64,000 bases of DNA from Linnemannia schmuckeri (lineage: Eukaryota; Mortierellomycota; Mortierellomycetes; Mortierellales; Mortierellaceae), in the NCBI GenBank assembly GCA_029449235.1, contig JANATG010000009.1:186001-250000 (forward strand), written 5' to 3'. The position numbers were made by a program, and so were the translations under genes. Below the pieces are notes generated by a model that did not search any database, was not told the origin of the DNA, and saw nothing but the letters and a program-made list of their open reading frames with translations. Shown here in pieces: positions 13,096 to 24,692 of this stretch (position 1 is its first letter; every line of letters begins with the position of its first letter).

Positions 13096-14444
13096 TCGGT
13101 GTGTCAATTCTCTCGCGTTGGTTGTTTGTTCCCAGTTTGCTGCAGAATGAGGGCATTAATTGCTTTCTTGTCGCCTTTTTTCGTCCATTTCCCACGGGAG
13201 GGAAAAAGGAAGGACAAAGTCCGAAATTCTCTTTTTTTTTTTCCTTTTGCCAATTACCTCAAGGGTCGAAAGAAGGTCAAAGGCGTCAATGATGGCGACA
13301 TAGTCCTTTCGGTTGTTGAACTTGCGGTACACGGGCACCGAGAGGATGTCTGCTCTCCATTGGGCGTCCCGTCAAAGAGAAAATTTTCCGTGTTGTATGT
13401 TGTGTAAGTGTGTGTTCCCATGATCCAGAAACAGCCAGGTGGCGGATCCAGGCCGAATTAAAAAAAGGGTCGCAGAGAGACATAACAGGAACGTCATCCA
13501 ATGTGGCCGGTTGGGACATGCGGAGAGTAGAAAAAAGGCGAAAGCAAGAGAGATAAAGACGACAGTCAGTATCAAGTTCTGGTTCTGGTTCATGTTCTGG
13601 TTCAGTTTTCCAAGTGCACCCCTCCTGTTGCCCCCTCTTCTACACAACCTACGCTGGGCTCATCCGTGAGAAAAACAACCTCCTCTCTCCCCTATAACGA
13701 AAAAATTGTATCCGGGCACGATATTTTCTTGTAAACCATGCACAAGGGTCATCCATGCGCAACCTGGTACGATGACTCTTCTATTCCTAAAAGACAACAA
13801 CTTTGGCGAGCAGATTCTCTCTTCGCAACTTCAACTGTATTTATCTGTCGGGTGTTCACCGCAACGGCATCAACAAACGAAGCCTACTCTACACAAGACT
13901 AAGGATTCTTAATTACCGTTGGCGAGGAGGGTCTCAAAGACCGTTTCGACGGTGGCAGTGACCTGGATATCGATGAGATCGTGGCCCTGCTTCTTCTCGC
14001 TAAGGACGTCAGCGACGGTATGTGTTGCCAGGAACTGTGAATGCAGTGAGGTCATTTCGAGTTAAGGTTGTATGTGGGTTGTCGTAACGTGGAATGAGAC
14101 TGGGTGAAGTGGTTGTTGTTTGCGTTTTTTTTGATTGCGTGCGAGGGGGAATGTAAGTGTGAGAGTGAGCAGTGAGAGTGAAGGGTAAGGGAGAGTGAGG
14201 AAGTGTGAATGCAAAGTAGAGAAAGAAGAGAAGAAGTAGAAGTAGAAGAAGTAGAAGTAGAAAGAAAGGCTGCGGGTTTGAAAGATAAAAATAAGGGTGC
14301 GTTTGTCTGTAATCCCGTCTCAGTGATATGTTGTGTTGTGTTGGGTGGCGAGAAAAAGAAAAATTGAAACAAACAAAAAAAGTTGACCCGACGAATACGA
14401 AAAGGGACAATTCGCACGCGGGTACGCACCATGACATCGTCCAT
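11974..14444 (-). CDS. four-CBS-domain protein, AMPK-gamma/Snf4-like
   Basis: Six exons (14430-14444, 13917-14034, 13258-13352, 12897-13033, 12367-12746, 11974-12251) join in frame to 340 residues beginning MDDVMFLATHTVADVL. The chain contains repeated CBS-type segments: ETVFETLLANADILSVPVYR then DYVAIIDAFDLLSTL; QPSISLTQLIELFTKHRVHR then RLISQTDVIRYLLEH; a third with AWDALQKMSTSHATCVAIV; and a fourth ending HRSWLVDSEDRPVGCITL and SDILSVFLG at the terminus. Two tandem CBS pairs is the layout of the nucleotide-binding gamma subunit of the AMPK/Snf1 kinase and relatives that sense adenine nucleotides. I see no partner kinase nearby, so assignment to that complex is inference; a free-standing CBS regulator is the alternative. 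The first exon is only five codons. One intron carries a run of 32 A (plus strand) just upstream of its 3' splice site. Confidence 0.75.
13061..13092. repeat. A32 tract inside an intron
   Basis: Thirty-two consecutive A on the plus strand, i.e. T32 on the transcribed strand of the CBS gene, beginning about 27 bp upstream of the acceptor at 13,034-13,035. It acts as an exaggerated polypyrimidine tract. Confidence 0.7.
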
Positions 14445-14740
14445 TCTTTGTTTTATCTCTTTGTGTGCCTCCTTTGCTTCCCTTGCTTCTCTTGCTTCTC
14501 TTGCTTCCCTCTTTTACACTTTACAGCCCACTCAGTCCAAACACATGCAACAGTAACAACAAACAGCGACACACAGACTAAGAACGAGCAAAAGAACTAC
14601 GGCCATATTACTCATGCCTCAGTTGTCCACTCCAAAAGAAACATCTCTTCTTCCTGGTTCGCAAGGTCTGAGTTTTATGGAGCAAATTAGGACCGTAGAG
14701 TTGGCTATTAAGGGAGGCACTGGGGGTATCCACTGACTGT

Positions 14741-16237
14741 CTACTTTTTCGAAAGACTCTTGAACGCCTGACGGACCTTCTTCATAAATCCATAAAAGTC
14801 CCTCGTCTCGTTCAAGTATCGAAGCAATGCTGGCAGTTCCGGTAGGTCGGGTGAGCAATCTGACGCTATTCATCACAAACAACAACGATTCACAAAGTAC
14901 GTTAACATACTGTCGCACTATAGTCGGACACACCAAAAGAAGATAACGAGAGAACGGGCCACGAACGATACCTGAAAACTCGTGTTGAGAGACATCTAGA
15001 GTGATCGAATATTCCTGTTCCCAGTCCTGCTCACTTATCCGCGTAAAGACAAATCCAATGTGATCCACTATGCAAGGGGTGATAAACATAAAAATAGCCA
15101 GACACAGAGGGTTAGCTACTCTTCGTTCAAGACGGTGTCACGGGTAGGCAGAAATGAAGGCGAAAGTACAAAAGGGCAAGACGTTACCTTTGACCCCGAC
15201 AATACGCATGGAAAGGAAGGACTCATAGCTTGCCAACTCGGGCTTGTTCTTCAAGACTTGCTCATCCAACGCCTTCTTTAGTGCAATCTTGGCTATTCAT
15301 AGTGTCCAGGCACGGCAAAAAGGAGAGCATTCCGTTTGGTCAATAAGTCCTTGTGGTGCCATGTGAACAAACAAAAAATTTGCAATTTTTCATTTGTTTC
15401 TCCTGCATGCAGTGTCTCTTGTCTGTGTTCGTTCGAACGTTCCCCTCCTGGGTTTCCAGAATCAATCGTTTTTTGTTACCTTCCCGCTTGGCCTTGACTT
15501 CTTTCCTGAGGAGGTCGAGTTGTGCCTCGTGCAATGACCTTGTCTGCTTCATGTCCTCGTATGTTGCCGAGAGCTGCTGGATCGTCTTTGTCATTATCTG
15601 GGCCTCCTCCCTTTCCTTCTGTAACGCTATTATCGATAATCAAAAAAATGAAGAGCTCTGGGTTAGCTATATTGTTCTTGGTTGCCAAAGCAGAATCAGA
15701 GAACAGGTAACTTCTCCATCCCGTGACCATACTTTTGTTGAGGGCGATCTCCTGTGCAACGGCAATCTTCATTTCTTCCCGCACTTCCCGATCGTACTCT
15801 AAAACGCAAAGAAGTCGTAGAGACTAAGAGTTAGTTTACTGTATTCCTGAACTTTTAGAATCAGACACTCCCTATACAAAAAACAACCAACAGCGCGGTT
15901 GTATTCCCGTACCTCGCGCCTCGGCGGTTTCCCGGACCCACTGCTCAGTATTCTCGACGATTTTTGACTTGATCTTTTGAATGGCGCTGTTAACCTCGGT
16001 CTCGAATGTGGCCGCACGCGCCAAAAGTTCATCGCTATCGAACTGCGGTGTGGGGAGTGTAGGTGTCGAGAGGTTGGGTGTCTTTGAGGGGAGGAGGGAG
16101 AGGCGTTGGCTTCCAAAGGAGGAGCGAGGGTTGGAGTGGTCTGTCATGAGCGAGGGTCTTCCTCCTGTCCCTGTGCCTGTTCCTGTTGAGCTCCTGAGAG
16201 ATGACCGTGAATGTGCTTGTGCCTCTGTGTATGCCAT
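14741..16237 (-). CDS. SPC25: kinetochore protein Spc25 (Ndc80 complex)
   Basis: Six exons (15913-16237, 15733-15798, 15480-15626, 15188-15292, 14972-15067, 14741-14859) join in phase to 285 residues. Residues 1-65 are Ser/Thr/Gly-rich and longer than in most homologues (yeast and human about 220 residues). The middle, from about residue 75 to 185, is a coiled coil (EYDREVREEMKIAVAQEI, ATYEDMKQTRSLHEAQLDLL). The C-terminal globular domain reads DHIGFVFTRISEQDWEQEYS, ITLDVSQHEF, PDLPELPALLRYLNETRDFY and GFMKKVRQAF, the classical Spc25 ending. With Spc24, Ndc80 and Nuf2 it links centromeres to spindle microtubules. All introns are in phase 1. The start has an A at -3 (AACATGG). It is divergent from the mitochondrial-type gene 300 bp away. 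Confidence 0.88.
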
Positions 16238-16536
16238 GTTTGCCTTTTTTTGTTGTTGTTGGTCTATGTTTGTTGTGGTGATGTCAGACGTCCTGGACGG
16301 TTGTTGTTCCTGTATCCTTGCTTGCGAGTGGATGTATTCGTGTTTGTTGTAATCGTTGACCGTGAAGCGATGGTGGCAAATAAAACGCGCTTTGCAGACA
16401 AAAATCAAGTCAGTCCCAGGAAGAGCTAAGCCACTCGACAAGACCAAATTAATTCCTGCCCTCGTTTTCGTTTGCCTTATTCACTCACTCGCACACCCGT
16501 ACCCAAGCAAAGAACAGCAACACAGGAACCAGGAGG

Positions 16537-18182
16537 ATGTCGACTCACGTTACAAGAACGCGGGTACTACTCGCACTAACCCGGATATCACGGAGCTACA
16601 GCAGCACCGCCGCCTCAACCAACACTAGCAACACGCAACAGCCAAAGACGGCTCCCCGCATCTCAAGAGGACCTACTATCCCACGCAAACCGCGGATACA
16701 GGACTTGTCCAACGACATGCCACCGCGCTCCTTCCTACTGGATCTTCCGACAAGACCAACACCCAAGAGACTATCTCCTGCAAAAAGAGAGCATGAAGCG
16801 TTGACGTCGTTTGAAAAGAAGGTCGCCAACAACCCCTATGGTATGCCACCAACCGACAGTGTGCTTTGTGAAGCAGAAATAGAATCAGAAGAACAGGAAC
16901 TTTTTTCTTGTACACATTGATCTCTGATCCAAAAAAAAACTTCTTTACTGTTCTGTGTATCTCGCAGCCGCGATCCTGGCTACACCTGTCAGGCAATGCC
17001 TCTATACCCGACTCCTTCTCCCAAATGGTACGGTCTCAGGAACTCAATATCAATCGTCTTTACCGCTCTTCGGATGAAAAATCGGCTACCGAGAACTAAC
17101 AAGCATCCTGATCTCTCATTTTGAAACACGTCATAGCATTCCTGACTAAGTTTATCCAAGCAGCAGGACCTAACGATCAACCCTGGATTGTACCAGAGCG
17201 GATCTTGCCCCACGCCATCACCAAAAAACCAACACCGAGTGCCTATCAGGATGACCCACGCAACGGATTCGGCAAATGGATGACTACCACATCTGCCGTC
17301 ATCGATAGTGTCATCAGGGAAGGTACCCCCACCTACCTATAAGCACTCGGGAACCTGTGATTATGAGCGATAGATATAAAACACTAACGTCTCTCTTTAC
17401 GTTTGACCTTTGACGGCTTAGGACGGTACAAAATGATCAACACGGCGGCGTTTATGAGACAGGACATGTCGAAACTGGTATATGCTCAGTGGTCCATTCG
17501 AGTCGCGCACGAGTTCAAGGTGCTTTACAAGACGTCTTTCACAAAAGAGACCAAAAAACAACCTACGCTTCGCCGCCCCAGATTTATCGTCATGGATGGG
17601 TCGCATGCTCACCCACCTGGAGGCAGGGAGACGAGTGAGAGTTCTGGGACTAGCGGAGTGATGGAAGGGTTGGGACCGATTCTGGGATTCAGGAGTGCGC
17701 AGAGGATTGAGGTGCCGTGTGTGTTGTATTTTGGCAAGGGTCTTCAACTGACCTCTGGGATGACCAGCAAGGATGCTTCGGCAGTGAGCAAGGAGACCAA
17801 GAAGAGCAATGAAACTAAGATGGGCAAGGATTGGGATATATCTGTGCCACGACGGATCCCAGCAACAGGACTACTAGAAGACCTCGACATTACAAAACCA
17901 AACCTCCCCGTGTTCGCCAAGGACAGGCAGCCTACACATGAGCAAATGGAGATCTGGCAATCGAGTGGACGGCGGTTCAAGTCGTCCGTGTACGACATGG
18001 AGCGGCTCTTTGAGCATCACCCACAGGGACTGGAGGTCATCAAGCAGAAATGTCTTGAATTGTTACCGACTGCTCAGGTGCCTTCTACTGACAAGGATGC
18101 GACACCTATGTGGTTGGGCGTTCGAGGATCCAGAGAGACGATCCCGATCTGTATTGGGCTCTGGAAAATGGCCTCTATTTAA
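16537..18182 (+). CDS. unrecognised protein with mitochondrial presequence
   Basis: Four exons (16537-16840, 16968-17027, 17137-17322, 17422-18182) join in frame to 436 residues. The N-terminus (MSTHVTRTRVLLALTRISRS) is Arg/Ser-rich without acidic residues, as in matrix-targeting presequences. It is followed by a conserved-looking core, ILATPVRQCLYTRLLLPNAF, with a second block around YKMINTAAFMRQDMSKLVYA, and a C-terminal patch WLGVRGSRETIPICIGLW. I do not recognise the family. The style suggests a fungal mitochondrial gene-expression or respiratory-growth factor, but this rests only on the presequence. All three introns are in phase 1. It shares a 300-bp divergent promoter with SPC25. Confidence 0.65.
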
Positions 18183-18619
18183 ATAAACCTTAATCGCCCT
18201 TTTCTCTCCGCCCAGAATCATTAACTGGGATTGAGGTTTCTTAGAGAAGGCGTTATGATTGTTACTTGACTTTTATTCCTTTCAACCATGGCTCACATTT
18301 TCATTAAAAACAATAGAGACAATCGGGACGGTAGCGAAAAGTAAGAATGGAGTAGACTAGTGCCACGGGGGACTAATCAAAAATCTTTGACTCAAAAATG
18401 ACTCTTCAAAAACGCGCCAAAATTTTAAGATCTAGATTTTTTCGGGACGCGTCGCACCTCCTTTTTGTGAGGCGCGCAAATACAACGTAAGCGACAGCTT
18501 TTTGTTTCTTCAGCCATTTTCTTTCTGTCATCTTTTGTTTATTTAGCATTCACTTTTCTCGCTCGATAAAAGATGAGTTACGAAACGCCTAGGCATGGAG
18601 AGTGTTGCAGCATTTCAAA
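18183..18619. other. intergenic, no gene seen
   Basis: This is the 3' flank of the mitochondrial-type gene up to the start of duplication copy B. I see AT-rich sequence with no reading frame of note. Confidence 0.4.
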
Positions 18620-19770
18620 CAACTTTTATTCTTGAGGAAAGTAGTCCAAGGATCAGTCAGGAGATGGAAACAGAGGGGATAATAGCGTATGATATCGCGC
18701 AGAATTTGCAATTGACTACTTTAGTACCATCCCAGCTTCTCGACTTGCATTGAAACGATCCAGGATAAGCCTCCTCTGCTTTTCTTATAGTTATCGTATA
18801 TGGCATCGCAATTGCGCTCAACTTCCTCGAGATTCTCCACGTAGCCGTTAACGCATCTTTCTACGTATTTTCCCCCAGTAACTCTGCATTTTCCCGAAGC
18901 AGTTTGCGCTAGCAATATTCGCCCTAGTTTTGCAGCTACAATTGGCCACATCAAGCATAGTGGACATGCAGGCTTCCTTGACGTACTTGATAGGGTGCTT
19001 AGGGCAGGCAAAGGCCATGACGGTCGAAGTGGTCAAGGCGAGGGCGACAAAGGTGACAAACTAGATCTTCATGGTAGCTTGAGGTGAGAGTGGGGCCTCT
19101 AGTGTAGATGGCGTGGCGAATGAGTGGAGCGGTCGTTGTGGCGTTGAACCATGAAAGTCGCCTTGAATTAACAATTTCACGTTCAATAACAGCCTTACGT
19201 AGAATTGAAAGATGGCAGGATTCGAACAGAGTTGACTTTTTTCAGGGTATGGTCGAGGTGTAGAGGATAGAGAGGCTACAAATAAGAGATGAGAGCTGAA
19301 TGCTGGAGAGTTATGGCCCACCTATACATATATCGCGAGGTACGATAGAGAAAATTATCTGTACTAGTAAACGCATCGAACAACTAACAGACTGTTGCAT
19401 GATACTGTATCAATTTTTTATCCATGGGTCGTATTCCAAATTAACTATGAAAAGACAGCGAACCCCCAAAAAAAGCATTTCAAAAACTTCGAGATGACTC
19501 TCTCTATAATACCTTGTGTTTAATCGAGTCAATCTTGGATTTCCGCTCTTTTGTAATCTGTGAACTACTTAGCAGGTAAGGGACTGAGACTTAATGTTTG
19601 GGTAACAGGAGTGCAGGAACTCATGAAGGAACCGTGTTAGACGACTGTCAGGACGGTTGTTTGACAAGGGTAAGGGTGTTATTATTATTTCTCGCGTTTT
19701 TCTTCTCCCATTTTGTTTACTCTGCTTCTTTCTTTCCCCTTACACTTCTCATTCTTTTCTGATTCTTCTT
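18620..19770. repeat. segmental duplication, copy B
   Basis: The second copy of the block at 5,065-6,200, same orientation, about 13.5 kb downstream. It contains the related broken Cys-rich gene and about 700 bp of homologous 5' flank. Divergence is high enough that only short words are identical. Confidence 0.7.
18721..19072 (-). pseudogene. broken small secreted Cys-rich protein (copy B)
   Basis: From the ATG at 19,072 codon 4 is TAG (19,061-19,063), where copy A has CAG (Gln). Reading on gives FVTFVALALTTSTVMAFACP, KHPIKYVKEACMSTM, NCSCKTRANIASANCFGK, and then the frame shifts at an A-run (T-run on the plus strand, 18,889-18,892) that has one more base than copy A. In the shifted frame the homologous sequence continues as RCVNGYVENLEEVERNCDAI and ends in LGWY at TAA (18,721-18,723). 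The two disabling changes differ from those in copy A, so each copy decayed independently after duplication. Confidence 0.65.
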
Positions 19771-21550
19771 AACGGTGACACCAAACGGCGACCACGTTGG
19801 TCCATTTCCGAAGGAACATTGTTTCTTTTTTAAATGTAGGTACACTTACTCCTGAATGTTTTTCATTTTCTTGTGTTGCATTACTGGCACAGAAAAAGGA
19901 AGAGAGAAAGGAGTAAGAGAAACCGGGGCATTTTCTCGGCATTGTTACGATGCTTGTTCCTTACGAAAGTGATGAGAGAATCTACACTCTTTTTTTCGAA
20001 ATACCGCATTTTCATTATGAGAAATGCGGTATTTAACTTAAAGATATGCTCGGGGGTATTCCATCGGTTGTCGCGTCAGACGTACCTTATACCCTCGCAG
20101 AGTTTGTCTCATATCTTCATCAGCAATAGTATATCCTCATACATAGGATGATGGCTGACAACCTCGAGGAAAGATCGGCAGATGCGCAGGAGTGACAGTC
20201 CATATACCCACCAGTGGCAGAGACAGTCAAACGAAGCGACACTCTCTTCGTTTTATTGCATCAGTCTTGGACGGAGAAAGGTTCAAGTTAAAACTAGAAA
20301 AGGACCAAAAGAATGACAGGATCTGGCAGAGGAGATAAAGAAGGCGGTACGCGAGAAGCTGGCCACGAGAGAAGCTCTGTTTATGCTACGAGAACGAGAG
20401 CAAAATTCCCCATCGATTCCGGCGATTACAGCTTGTTCGAGGTCACATTCGGAGCAGAGAGCTTGGCGATTATGGTGGAGATTTGGGTTGTAAGCGACGA
20501 CCCAAAGGCTCGAGCAGTTGCACGATATGCTGTCCGTAACTCCATGCAAGATTAAAAACCGATTGAGTACCTTCGAGTATATATTTTTAATTCTGTAAAA
20601 AAAAAAAAAAAAAAAAAAAAAACTGTAGATAACACACACGATGAAAAAAGTATTTTTCAAAATCATACAGCGTTTTCATTTGTGCCCATTCACAATTTTT
20701 CTTTCAGTTCCCAGGGCATGCTCTTCTTTTTTTATTGCGTGCATTGGTAAACGGCTCATAGTTATTCTAAAGAATATGTTGTGCGCACCTTGGGATTTGT
20801 CTGATGCTTCTTTGTGCAATCCAAAACATTCTTGGATTTCTCAAGTCAAAAAATTCAAGGCGCCTACATTATGGATTGGTGTTTGTAACCGAAGTATTAC
20901 GAGTGAAATGTAGGTGTTACACCAAAAACAACAGCCAAAAAAAGCTACAGTTGCCCAATGAAGGTAACTAGAGATTCACTTGACCGGAACCAGATCGGTA
21001 TCGCAGGATATCCCGTTTCCCACGCGACACTGTACTGAATTCATAAAGGATTTTGCCTAAGGTTGTGCCTATCTTGCAAACAAATTGACATAAATGTTTC
21101 TAAAATACGCGATATTTTCTTTCGCCTCAAAAACAACCGAGTGTATAGACGAGGGCCTCAGGGCGTAGCCAGATTGGTTTATTTTACTCATCCCGCTGCG
21201 AACAAATTATTACTCTGCCATTAGAGTGCAATGGTTTATGAGCTAGAACAATTACACGAACAGTATAATAGTCATTTGCCCCTGACTGATCCCTCGAACG
21301 GCATAGAAGTATCCCTCTTTTACCCAACGAGGATAGACGTTCAGCAAACGGTCGCTCCACTTTTCAGGCACCACACTCCCTGCTGTGATCTTGTTTTGGA
21401 AAAAAAATGAAGAGTGGGTAACGCGAAGTTGTCTTCGCTTCCTGAAAAAAGCTGCGTGGTTTGGCAAAAAATAATCGACCCATAATTGTTTAATGGTTGT
21501 ACATAGTATCACTCAATGCAAGCAAATCAACAACTCTTCCCTCTGTCACT
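19771..21550. other. intergenic, no convincing gene
   Basis: About 1.8 kb between duplication copy B and the BCL7-like gene. An 80-codon frame at 20,313-20,555 is the longest, without recognisable features. A run of about 24 A sits at 20,597-20,621. I see no RNA gene. Confidence 0.4.
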
Positions 21551-23029
21551 CTACGCCATGTGCACTGAAGGAGGATCAACCTCCATCTGTGAATCATCCC
21601 CAACAACGTTTAGTGCTCCAACCTCATTCCGTCCTTCCGTAGCATCAACAGTTCCAGGATGCTCATGTTCCAATGCAACAACAGTGCCCCCAGCAACAGC
21701 AACACTGGTGGTCGCTGCTGTAGGAATGGGCTGAACAACATGCTGGTACTGCTGCTCCTTCTCCTTGACAACAAGCTTCTCTTCCATCTCTTCCTCCATC
21801 TCGGCTTGGCCCTGATCCAGTCCCTTGACGACCAACTCGACCTCTGATTCCCGCTTCAAGTCGTCAGAGTCCATCATCATTGGTGCGGGGGACATGCTCT
21901 CAAAATCCTGAGGGGTATTCGCCTGTGTCTCAACGGGGGTCTCCAACGAGGGTGTAAACACCAAAGGCCGGCTCGAATCTGTATCATCCTCATCATCATC
22001 CTCTGTGCTTCCTCCAGTTGTGCTACCGCCACTATTACCGAGTCCTTTGGTCTCTTCCCGAATCAGCTTTTGTGCTAACGTCTCGGGGTGTGTGCTACTC
22101 CCAGTCAAGGCGGACGAGGCTGAGATGGAGGGACGCTTCTCCGTTTTAGAGAGTGTTGGTGATGTGGATGTATGTGTTACTGGAAGATTTGACAGTGCTG
22201 GTTTGCTAGTATTAGTTGTGATTGTGTTGGTGGTTGTGGTGCTCACAGCATCGTCCTCATCATCGTCCTCTCCTGTCTGTGCTGGTGTCGAGGCAGTGGT
22301 ATCGTCTGCATCCTGAAGCGTTGGCAGTGCTGGGATCGGCGTTCCAACCTCCTATAGAGATATTTGGTCCACAAAAAAGGAAGACTACGGTCAGCGGTTT
22401 TTCCAAGGAATCGCGTGGGGCTAATCTGAAAAAGTACACGTTGAGAGGAATGAAATAGCTGCAGCTGAGTGTTACCTCCTCGACCTGACGGGGGATGGGT
22501 GCCTGCTCGATCTCCTCGTCGTCATCATCGTCATCGAAGTCGACCTGTCTATCCGCTATGAAATAACAACATCGTCCCAGAAAGGAAAAAAAAATGAGGA
22601 TGTGAGTGGTGATCCTTCCTGCAGCAGTTGCGTGTATGCGATTTGTTGTTGCTGTTGTTGACATGATATCCTGAACACGGCCTAAAGGTCTAAATTTTGA
22701 TCCAGCTAAGCTATCGTTGATTACATTTGACCCACTTAAACACCTGCAGCTGCTTCCCGTTCTTGGACTCTGCCCACTTCTTGTCCCTATACACGAATCG
22801 GTACAAAAAGTAAAAAAATGTCAGCATAACTCCTAGATTCCGTAACCTGCACTGTCAGGTGTTGATCTGTTTGATGCTGATGGCTGTTGTTGTGAAGTCT
22901 GTTGTGATGACAGTGAAGGGTGTTTTACCAGCACTGAACTGGCTGGAGGACGGCGCGCTTGAGCCTGTCGTGTTCTCCTCCTGCGGCATTCCTGACGCCT
23001 CTTCCCTCGCGTGGACGCGTTGAAGTCAT
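21551..23029 (-). CDS. BCL7-like N-terminal domain protein with acidic Ser/Thr-rich tail
   Basis: Four exons (22929-23029, 22725-22786, 22476-22681, 21551-22351) join in frame to 389 residues. The N-terminus MTSTRPREGRGVRNAAGGEH leads into CWDKKWAESKNGKQLQVFKW, which resembles the BCL7 signature (W-x-K-K-W followed about a dozen residues later by a hydrophobic-F/Y-K-W-V). BCL7 proteins are subunits of animal SWI/SNF (BAF) chromatin remodellers. The rest is low complexity: a D6EE run, Ser/Thr stretches, an acidic EDDDEDDTD segment and the C-terminus MEVDPPSVHMA. Within exon 3 a stretch rich in hydrophobic residues (about 22,560-22,620) looks intron-like but stays in frame and has no GT donor, so it may be read through or spliced unusually. 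Alternative: an unrelated nuclear acidic protein. Confidence 0.55.
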
Positions 23030-23405
23030 CTTTTTGGTATGATGTGTGTGTTCCTGGTTTCGTTTGTAGAGAAGTAAAAATGCAAGTGGGCGAGTTACCA
23101 CTTCTGAAAACGGAAAAGTTCAAAAAATGAAATCGTCATAGAAGTTAATTTAGTCGCATGTCCTATGTCTCCGCCAAAAATTAAATTCAGGCCGTGGGTC
23201 CTAAAAAAAAGTCTCCGAGGCAGGCAGGGTGAGTCAGACGCCACCATTTTTCAATACTTATCAATCTATTCGCTTCCATAATTGATATGAATACTTCACC
23301 AAGCAGGCAGGACCCTTTCTCCTTTCTTTCTCTCCCTTTTTTTCTCCCCTCCTCTTCCCCTCTCCACACATTACCCCCACATCACCAGCCCGACAGAAGA
23401 CAGCA

Positions 23406-24476
23406 ATGGCAGCAGTACAAAGAGTAGCAACCGTCTCCCGCAAGACCAACGAGACCGACATCCACATCACTCTCGCCATGGACCAGGCCGGAGCACAGTC
23501 CATCGACATCGACTCGGGCATCGGATTCCTTGACCATGTTCGTCCCTATTTTTACACTTCTGGAAACTGCTATCGTATTCAACTTGCAAGGACAATATCT
23601 CTGTCATGCTATCTTTGCCATCCAAATCTAACCAACATTTTATTTCGTCGCCCTTAAAAAACGAAATAGATGTACCACGCATTGGCAAAGCACTCGGGCT
23701 GGTCACTCTCACTGAAGTGCAAGGGCGACCTCCACATTGACGACCATCACACCGCCGAGGATACCGCCATTGCTCTCGGTATGGCCTTCAAGCAGGCCCT
23801 TGGCGAGCCCCGTGGTATCAAGCGTTTCGGATCTGCCTACTGCCCCCTCGACGAGGTACTTCATCGTTTCTTCTGGGTCCACCCTTTTTTTTCCTACTTC
23901 GATTTATCATCGTTTTATACTTTTTTTTACTCCGATTCCGGATGTTCCTTTTACTTTGCATGACCACAAAAATATGACTTTAATTATTCACTTCTCCTTT
24001 CCTCTCTTCACCAACGAATTGGTACTAACTCTCCGCTTCTTTGTCATTGAAACAAAAAAAAATATGATCAATAGGCATTGTCGAGGGCAGTTGTGGATAT
24101 TTCAGGACGCCCATTTGCAGATATCAACTTGGGCCTGAAGCGCGAGATGATCGGGACCTTGTCCTGTGAGATGATCCCCCACGTCATGGAGTCCTTTGCT
24201 CAGGCTGGTGGTATCACCCTCCATGTCGATGTCATCAAGGGCTTCAACGATCACCACAGGTACTTTCATCATCGATCGTGAGGCGGCTGATGTGGACAAG
24301 GTAGCGCTGATGAAAGGATCTTTAAAATGGAATGAACGGTATGACTGACCTTTTTCTTGTTTTTCTTGACGATGCATAGGGCGGAGAGTGCGTTCAAGGC
24401 GTTGGCGGTAGCGTTGAAGAATGCGATCGAGAGGACTGGAACCAACGATGTTCCTAGCACAAAGGGTGTTCTGTAA
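23406..24476 (+). CDS. HIS3: imidazoleglycerol-phosphate dehydratase
   Basis: Four exons (23406-23537, 23670-23855, 24075-24259, 24380-24476) join to 199 residues, close to the usual 195-220 of eukaryotic single-domain enzymes. The enzyme dehydrates imidazole-glycerol phosphate to imidazole-acetol phosphate, the sixth step of histidine synthesis. Visible signatures: IDSGIGFLDHMYHALAKHSG, the metal-binding DDHHTAEDTAIALG, the conserved RFGSAYCPLDEALSRA, and the second metal motif FNDHHRAESAFKALA. All four introns/exon joins preserve these motifs exactly, with donors GTTCGT, GTACTT and GTACTT and AG acceptors. The ATG has a purine at -3 (GCAATGG). No other histidine gene is nearby. Confidence 0.95.
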
Positions 24477-24692
24477 ACTCCTTCAATAACAACAATCAGG
24501 ATCCTTCAACTCGCATCTCCCATACCATTACCTCTTCCACTCCCAACGTTAGGGGGAATAAAAAACTCAAGCCAACTGATGCAGCAGACAAGAGGGCAAT
24601 GGAGTGGTGTTTTTGTAGTTCATTATGTGTATGCCTTAACTATGAAAAAGGTGCAAGGCTATCTATCGTTTTTTTCCCACGAAAGAAAAATG

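Noticed and set aside
19190..19250. GTTCGAATCCTGC on the minus strand as a tRNA B box
   Set aside because: No A box, anticodon arm or acceptor stem could be formed around it, and the homologous place in copy A (near 5,640) lacks it.
20313..20555. 80-codon frame as a small gene
   Set aside because: No recognisable domain, no conserved context, ordinary frame length for this composition.
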